64,000 nucleotides of DNA from Carya illinoinensis (taxonomy: Eukaryota > Streptophyta > Magnoliopsida > Fagales > Juglandaceae). Each line of letters opens with the position of its first letter. Position 1 is the stretch's first letter. Shown piece after piece: positions 57,207-64,000 of the stretch. The position numbers and the translations under genes were made by a program. The stretch is from contig NC_056752.1 of the NCBI RefSeq assembly GCF_018687715.1, forward strand, positions 42,444,501 to 42,508,500, given 5' to 3'. The notes beneath the pieces are model-generated. The model had not been told where the DNA came from. It did not search any database and saw only the letters and a list, made by a program, of their open reading frames with translations.

Positions 57207-57484
57207 GTCTGCTTAGTTTGAGCTGGATATTCTTTCATACTCTTCTATTTCTTTAAAATTTCCTGCTTGGCTTGAAAAATCTGTTTTCATTTGGATGGGA
57301 TGTTAGAACCTAGAGGAAACTACATTTCGTGCATTTTAAACTCTTCTTCGCAATATTATTATTTTTGCTCCTAATTAACATATCGCGTCATGCGTTGGTG
57401 CTGTATTCGTTTTGAGCTATCCATAAGTCGTACCAAATGGGTATACGGAGGAAGTATATAGCTTCATCTTTTTTTTTTCTTCTT

Positions 57485-57617
57485 CTTCTTTCCTTTCTGT
57501 GTTGCGCTAGGAGTTGGGATGGCTATTTGACATGTCTTCCACAATTGTATGTGCCTTCTATGGCCTATTAGACTGTGCAATAAAAACCAAGCATTTTGTT
57601 ACTTATCTAAAAAAAAT
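57485..57617 (+). mobile_element. Possible LINE 3' tail (plus strand)
   Basis: Ends 'caataaaaaccaagcattttgttacttatctaaaaaaa', close to the L1 tail seen at 29850-29880. No coding remnant and no target duplication were identified. Confidence 0.35.
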
Positions 57618-57745
57618 TCTGTAAGTATTGTTGAGCTGAGGCGTGAGAGATCAAATGCATTCTGCATAGTGTAGGTGTCAGGAATTAAAGTGAGATATAA
57701 GGAACTGTCAAGGTCCTCAAGGTGTTCGCAAGTCTGATATATATG

Positions 57746-57748
<3 letters not shown>

Positions 57749-57826
<78 letters not shown>
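57749..57826. repeat. (GT)n microsatellite
   Basis: About 38 uninterrupted GT units, flanked by GTAT-type variants. Confidence 0.95.
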
Positions 57827-57828
<2 letters not shown>

Positions 57829-58104
57829 AGGTATGTATGTATGTCTGTATTGTGTGCTTGTTTGTTTTTGTTTTTAGTCAGTTAGCACTTTGGAGTTTAC
57901 TTTTGGTATTTCTAACCAGGAGGTGACTTTTTTTTTTTTTGAGTAAAAGTTCATGGTAGCTAAAGACTCTAACCAGGAGGTGACTTGTTAAGTTAACTTA
58001 ACTTGACAAATAGGAGATTAAAAATAGGCGTGGGAAATGTGGTACTGTGATTGTTCTTGCGATTTACCTTTTGCAATTATTTAGAAACTTGCTTTGGTAG
58101 ATTT

Positions 58105-58590
58105 AGGGACTTCTTTTTTTAGAAGTAAAGATACCACATTTTATTAAAGAGCACTTGGGGTGCAACCCACATACACTGGTGGTATAGATGGGTGAAACAC
58201 CTAGTTTAAAGAAAGGAAGAGGAGCGAGAATTCAGAAACACTACAAAAATCAAAGCTGGTATTGTTGTGGGCAATTGTCTACTTATACAAAGGCCAAGCA
58301 TAGAAGTCTTTTTTACTCTTCCACTGATGTCTCGCAATCCTCAAAGCTGTGAACAATGCACTCCTTCAAATGCTCCCATTAAGCATAAAGGAGCTATCCT
58401 CCATACATCTACGCTCAAGATGCCTTCCAGTTTACCCCACCAACTCCAAGCCACCGTTAACTCTTATCACAAGCTGTGGAATAACCCATTCAGTCCCAAA
58501 AAGGTGGAAGATCACGTCCCACAAGGCCCTAGCCACTTCACCATGAAGCAGTAAATGGTTGAGTTTTCCCACACCTCTTAAGCATACAAC
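58105..58590 (-). mobile_element. LINE 3' fragment (minus strand), zf-RVT region
   Basis: Read on the minus strand, broken frames resemble the zf-RVT end of ORF2 ('HLLLHGEVARALWD' with changes, 'GTEWVIPQLVIR', 'ARHQWKSKKDF'), followed by a tail 'ctctttaataaaatgtgg'. It is 5'-truncated and full of stops. Confidence 0.55.
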
Positions 58591-59024
58591 AAAAATTGTA
58601 CAGTTATCTTCATGGTTAATCAGTCACAATGTGAAATTGTATTACTACCTTTAATGTTGTGTCAGAAAGAGGGCCTTGGGGAATTGATCTTTGACATTAC
58701 TTAGGATTTCATAGTGTCGTTTGTGGACTGTTTCACATGCTGGTTAAATTTGATCATTGCCTACAGTTTCTGGATGCACCATGTGGGTATTGGGAGGAAG
58801 TGCTTGTTGTCTAATGCTTAAGAGTTGTGTTTGTGTGTGTGCACTTAGAATTCAATAGTGTAGCTCACATTTTTGTTTTTCAAGGAGACTAGTCTCCCTT
58901 GGTTGGTTTTTCATGAAGCAAGGAATTGTCTCTTATTAACTTTGTCGGGAGGTCTTTTATTTGTAATTGCTTACATTTACTCTTAGAACCTTCTAGTTCT
59001 TATCCTAGTATTTTCATTTTTTTT

Positions 59025-59335
59025 TTTATACGTAAGAAGTAAATTTTATTGATACGAATGAAATAGGCATAGCCCATGTATACAGGAAGTATACAAAAGA
59101 ACACCTAAATACATTCTAGATTAGGGACAAAAAGTCATGAACATTGTTTACATAAAGTACAATGGCTGAGAACCAAAGCAATAAGGTGTGCATAAAAAAA
59201 TTCTGAAGCTCTGCTATTGTGCACTCCCTCTCTTCAAAGCATCCCTCATTCCTTTCTGACCACGTACACCACATGATACACAATGGAATCATCTTCCTAG
59301 TATGTTCATGCTTTGCATTGCCTTTGAAACTAGTG
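59025..59335 (-). mobile_element. LINE 3' fragment (minus strand)
   Basis: The minus strand reads 'RKMIPLCIMWCTWSERNEGC' and 'EERECTIAELQNFF', the last coding stretch of L1 ORF2, then the 3' UTR with 'ctatgcctatttc' and a tail ending at the T-run near 59025. Confidence 0.7.
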
Positions 59336-60354
59336 TTTACCCAATATGAAGGTTGAATTGTTAGTTGTATGATACTTGTATGTTGCTTCAGTTCCTGAGC
59401 AATAGCTTGTTTGGTGTCAGCTATTTGTAGTGCTTCTGTGAGGAATTTTGTTGTCGCTTATATCTTAGTTTTGTTTACATATTCGGTTGAGAAAGGTGAT
59501 TGGAAGATCTATGCAATATGCATTGGTTCCTTTTTTCAGCTGACTTTTTATACTTCTGATGGTACCTTTAGTTGTTTGATAAGATAGTTGTGTATTTCAG
59601 TGGATTAATCTAACCATGAACCTGATAATCTGGGAAAGATTGCTCTGATCATGCTATTTTTTTTATAAGATTCCCACCATTCTACGTATCAGAAAAATAG
59701 GATTCCTACCATTATATGTGAAATAGTTACATAGTATAATGCTGAAAATTGGAAAATGGTGACTTTGATTTGTTTTTAGAAAGTGTTTTTGGATTGTAAC
59801 TAAGATGAAATATCTTCCCCAGTAAAATGTAGGATCGATATACTTCATGTTTTGTTTCTTTTTTCTTGTATATTTTCCTTCTTCTAGATAGGTCATATGT
59901 AGCTGCTCAATTTATGCTATATGTACTTTTCTTGAGTTGCTGCATGTGCAGGTCTTTTGATTTTAATATGTATTGAGGTAGTTATAACTGTATTATATTT
60001 GTAACTACTTACATAGAAGTACATACATAAAGCACCAGATCATCATCTAGGTTGGACGATGCATTGGCAAGTTACTTTGGTGTATGTAATGATATGACAC
60101 AGTTTTCAGTTATTTCTTTTCCCTATTAGAAAGGTGGGTGCATGCTGACAGCAATTAGTTGAAAATGGATTTAGGCATTAGTTTGGGCATGCACTTCTGT
60201 TTGCACTAGAAATTGTAGCTTTGATATGTGCTTCTATGCCATACTACTTGTCCTAGGACTATGACCTAATATTTAAGGGATTTGATTTGATTAGCTTGGA
60301 ATGCACATCTCTACTTTTCCGATGATTATGACCTAATTTTTTAGGGTCTCGATG

Positions 60355-63182
60355 TAATTATTCTTTTATTGGTAAATAAGATTTTATTGATTGTAGGAAT
60401 AGGCAAAAACTCATGTACATGGGTCATATACAAGAGCAACGCCTAGGGGTGATGTTCTAGTGATACAAAAAATTCATGAATGGTCATGCCATTAAAAGCA
60501 ATTACAATCGACCATTGGAACAAAGTGTTAAAAAAGAAAGTTCCAAGTTCATCCAATGACTGCTTATGATCTTTGAAGCTTCGCTCGTTCCTCTCCCTCC
60601 AAAGACCCCACCATAGGCTGATAGGAACCATCTTCTAAATTGCGGCAATATGAGAAGTGCCTTGGAGACCTCTCCATGAACCTAAGGGGTCGATCATCTT
60701 TCTTGGCATCACCCAAGCTACACCCACCCTAGCAAAATGTCATTCCACAAAGTTTTGGCTATCTCACAATGTATTAGTAGATGATCAATGAATTCTCCAC
60801 TCTTTTTACACAAACACCACATGTCCAAGGCTATGATTTGGTGTTTCCTTAAGTTGTTGATAGTGAGAATCTTCTCCAAAGAAGTTATCCATACAAAACA
60901 ATATGCCTTAAGGGGCCCTCTGTCTTCCGAATGCTCTTCCACGGGAATGGATTTACATTATGCTTAGAGATGTATTTGTAGAAGAAGCGTACTATGAACT
61001 TCCCTTTTGCCAAGGGGCACCAAAAAAGCTCGTCTTCACCTCCCCCCCTCATAGGAACATAATAGACTAGGTTGTAAAATTCGGAGATTGCTCCAACTTC
61101 CCAATCATGGACAGTTCTAAGAAATGTGACATTCGATTGGGGAGTGCTGTTGGATTGGTCAAGGAGGTCCACAATCGAGGCTTCCTTTCCTTTTGCTATA
61201 CCAATGAAGTCTCGATAGGCTTCCTTAAGTACCCTGTCACCACACCATATTTTATGCCAGAATTTGAATCGATATTCGTCACCGGCCTCAAAGTGGGTAA
61301 AACTAGAAAATTTTGTCCATCCTTGTCTGATGTGCTTCCAAAGCCCCTCCCCATATGACCCACTCACCTTGTTCGAGCACCAACCTCCCATGCTCTACCA
61401 TATCGAGTCTAAAACTGTTCCCCACAAAGCTCCATGTTCTATGGGATATCTTCATAGCCATTTGCCCAATGATGCCTTATTAAAAAGTTGCAAATTTTGG
61501 TGGGTCCCGCACTGGAAAGGTATGTTCTCGGTTCGCTCCTTCTATATTTCTCTCTCTCAAGATCCCAACTGTTGGTCCCCTTGGAAAAGGATATAGAAAC
61601 ATAAGGTGCCCCTCAAGGTGGCCTTCTTTGTGTGGAGAGCTACTTTGGGTAAGATCCTCACAACTAATAATTTGAAGAAATGAGGGTTATTATAGCAGAT
61701 TAGTGCTGTATGTGTAAGGGAGGGGGCGAGTTGGTAGATCATCTTTTGCTGCATTGCAAGATTGCACGGGCTTTGTGGGATGAGGTGCTAAGTAGAGTAG
61801 AGTTGAATTGGGCCATGCTGGGGACAGTGGTGGCAGTCTTGGACTGCTGGCCCAGCATAGGAGGTCAGTCCCAGATAGTAGTGGTTTGGAGGATGATACC
61901 ACTATGCATCATGTGGTGTTTATGGCAGGAGAGGAACGCGAGGACTTTTGAAGACAAGGAGCGAACGCTAGAGAGAGTTGTTGGCTTTATTTTTTAGTAC
62001 GCTTTGTAATTGGGCCATTGCTGTTGATTTCAATGGAATGGTCCTTCATGATTTTCTTGTCTCTCTTGCGCCTACTTAAAGGGGCCTTTTCTTGTATATA
62101 CTGGGCTAGGCCTATTCTTTGATTAATATAGCTTTGTTTACCTATAAAAAAAATAAAAAAAAATAAATAAATAAAAAAAAAAAAAAGGGCTGCAAATTTC
62201 GGATACCCAAACCTCCTTCAGAAACTGGGGAACAAACAATGACCCATTTTACTAGATGAAATCTGAATACTTCTTTCATCCCTCGCCATCGGAAATCCTG
62301 CTGAATTTTCTCCATACGTTAATCCACCTTTGATGGAGGCAGAAATAAAGAGAGGAAATTAGTCGGTAGGTTGGACATGGTACTTTTGATGAGTGTGTCT
62401 CTGCCATCTTTGGATAAGTACATCCGCTTCCAACTAGCAAGTTTCCACTCCATTTTTTCTAGGACATCATGTTAAAGGGATATCGATTTTTAGTGAGCAC
62501 CCAACGAGAGGCCAAGATATTTCATGGGTAAATGAGATATCTTACATCCTAAGATAGAAGCGATACTATTTACATTATGGACTTGCCCCACCAGAACTAC
62601 ATCGCATTTGCCCAAGTTCACCTTCAATCCAAAAACGCCTTCGAAGCATAGAAGGAGAGCCTTCAATACACATATATGATCATGGCTAGCCTCACAAAAT
62701 AATACGTTATTTTCGGCAAATAAAAGATGAGATATATTGAGAGATAGAGAAGTGTGCAATAGAGATGCAATGTTTGATCTATGAGCACCACGTCACCCTT
62801 AAACCACATCTCTCGAGCATATAGAGTAAGAAGCTCTAATTGATTTGATCATAAGCCTTTTCCATCTATAGTTTGCAAAGAAGCCCCGACACTCCCAACT
62901 TGAGTCTACTATCCAAACATTTGTTGCCAATAAGCACTACATTGAGTATTTGCCTCCCCCTCACAAAGGCATTTTGGGGTGGTTTGATATTGCTTGCTCC
63001 ACCACTATGCTTAACCTATTCACCAAGACTTTTGAGATAATTTTATACATCCCGCTCACCAAGCTAATGCAGCGAAAATCTTTAACCTCAACCACATCCG
63101 GATTTTTTTGGAATGTGGGGAGAGGCTTGGGAATTGGATTCTTTTTAATTGGTTCCCAAATTGCACAGGTGCTAATGTTTTT
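60355..63182 (-). mobile_element. L1-like LINE ORF2 remnant (minus strand), split by a second LINE
   Basis: From high to low coordinates: reverse transcriptase blocks 'DFRCISLVSGMYKIISKVLV' and 'MEKAYDQ' (about 63120-62840), a region with 'LLFAENNVLFCEAS' in place of the usual active-site line and 'GLKVNLGKCDVVLVGQVHNV' (about 62760-62490), then after the interruption (61498-62190) 'GGWCSNKVSGSYGEGLWKHI' and the zf-RVT part 'NNLRKHQIIALDMWCLCKK', ending 'WWGLWRERNERSFKDH' near 60450 and a tail near 60365. Multiple stops. The ORF1 and endonuclease ends are missing or unreadable. Confidence 0.8.
61489..62199 (+). mobile_element. Nested 5'-truncated LINE, antiparallel to its host, with TSD
   Basis: TGCAAATTT stands at 61489-61497 and 62191-62199, both halves of the same host motif (the minus strand reads 'RNLQ' before and 'LFNKA' after). 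The insert starts in the zf-RVT region ('WWVPHWKGMFSVRSFY'), continues 'VPLKVAFFVWRATLGKILT', 'ELVDHLLLHCKIARALWDEV' and 'WCLWQERNARTFED', and ends with 'acctataaaaaaaataaa' and an A-rich tail to 62186. It is still open over 95 codons (61710-61997), so it is younger than the element it hit. Confidence 0.8.
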
Positions 63183-64000
63183 GGTTGATATAGAATTTTA
63201 AATTTTCATTCATTTTTGTCTAGATTATCCTCCGCCGTGCATTTGATAGATTAGATCATATTTGGAGGATATTGTCTTGATATTATATTATAGGCCATCT
63301 CCAATCAGTGTCTAATGAGTGGCTTATGGCATCAACGTCTCTATGAAGATCATATTTAGGTGTTATCATCTCTATTTTCTGTTAATGGCCATCTCTAATC
63401 AGTGGATACTCTTTGTAGCCAATTTTCTAATAAGTGGCTTATAACATCAAGGTCACTTCAGCTTGATACTTATGTGTTGTTTTCTATCTGGAATGTACAA
63501 GAATTGTTGAGCAATCGATGTGAATGGTTGGGTTTCATGCTTTCATTTCTGGTTGGCATTTGATAATATCGCTGACAATTCATGTTGTGTCGGATTCAGG
63601 TTGGAGTTTGTGTTGTATATCGACCCTAAAATGAGTCAATTCTATCAACCTTAATCTGCTGATTTCATGCTGGGTATGCAGGTTGTAATAAAAATTGTTA
63701 TCTCTGAATATTGTGTGTCAGGTTGGGGTCGTGTCAAATCAAGTTTGGATTCATATATGAGTAGACACTAACCCAACTTAGTTAATGAAATGGATTAGAT
63801 TCCTCAACTTTAACCCATTAATTTCGTGTCAGGTTCATAGGTACCATCAAAATTCATTGGCACTATCATATATATAATAGTGTCTCCGTGCACATACATA
63901 CATTGATATGTGTGGCTAATTGCGTGTACACATGGTCTCTGTTTCTTCATATTTTTGTCACCGTGAATGGATTGTAATTTCAGAACATGCTGAATGAGTA
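63183..64000. other. Right-end sequence without recognisable content
   Basis: Two related phrases recur ('ggccatctccaatcagtg' near 63293 and 'ggccatctctaatcagtgg' near 63386, each with 'taatgagtggcttat' or 'taataagtggcttat'), a small internal duplication. Otherwise I see no exon of the XS-type gene and no element termini. Confidence 0.35.

Overview
The window is nuclear DNA from a flowering plant. The genes have GT-AG introns, the non-coding DNA is strongly AT-rich, and the repeats are of plant type (Copia and Gypsy LTR elements, L1-like and RTE-like LINEs, MITEs). The proteins read as eudicot. The AT-rich MITE family and the 'GACGGTGC...' inverted-repeat MITE remind me of woody Fagales such as walnut or hickory; that placement is inference from memory and was not tested.

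Layout. 1-11 kb is intergenic repeat territory: a Copia gag fragment, a solo LTR with a TTTTA target duplication (1738-3711), a Copia 5' end (4199-4712) and several MITEs. A WNK1-type kinase gene lies at 11555-14598 in 7 exons. A repeat-rich gap follows. The 40S ribosomal protein S24 gene spans 19576-35583 in 5 exons. Its fourth intron is about 15.2 kb and holds a 3.5-kb solo LTR, a roughly 6.4-kb LINE that itself carries a second LINE and a MITE, an RTE fragment, a perfect 24-bp-stem hairpin and tandem repeats. Next come a PHD-finger/GNAT chromatin regulator of the IDM1 type (37075-44336, 8 exons), imidazoleglycerol-phosphate dehydratase HISN5 (46148-49227, 8 exons), PSB27-H2/LPA19 on the minus strand (50052-51227, 3 exons), 40S ribosomal protein S18 (52027-54339, 4 exons) and the first exon of a probable XS-domain protein (56296-57206). 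The rest of the XS gene was not found, so its first intron probably runs past the window end; that stretch is packed with LINE fragments in both orientations.

The genes do not form a pathway: they serve translation (S24, S18), histidine synthesis, photosystem II assembly, kinase signalling and chromatin. Two relations matter. The IDM1-like gene and PSB27-H2 recall the neighbouring Arabidopsis loci At1g05380 and At1g05385, here separated by HISN5. PSB27-H2 and S18 diverge from a short shared promoter region. All splice sites were placed by eye from GT/AG dinucleotides, reading phase and family similarity. I found no convincing new biological system; the most interesting signals are the transposon-filled intron of S24, the readable nested insertions, the hairpin repeats and the C-terminal repeats of the PHD/GNAT protein.
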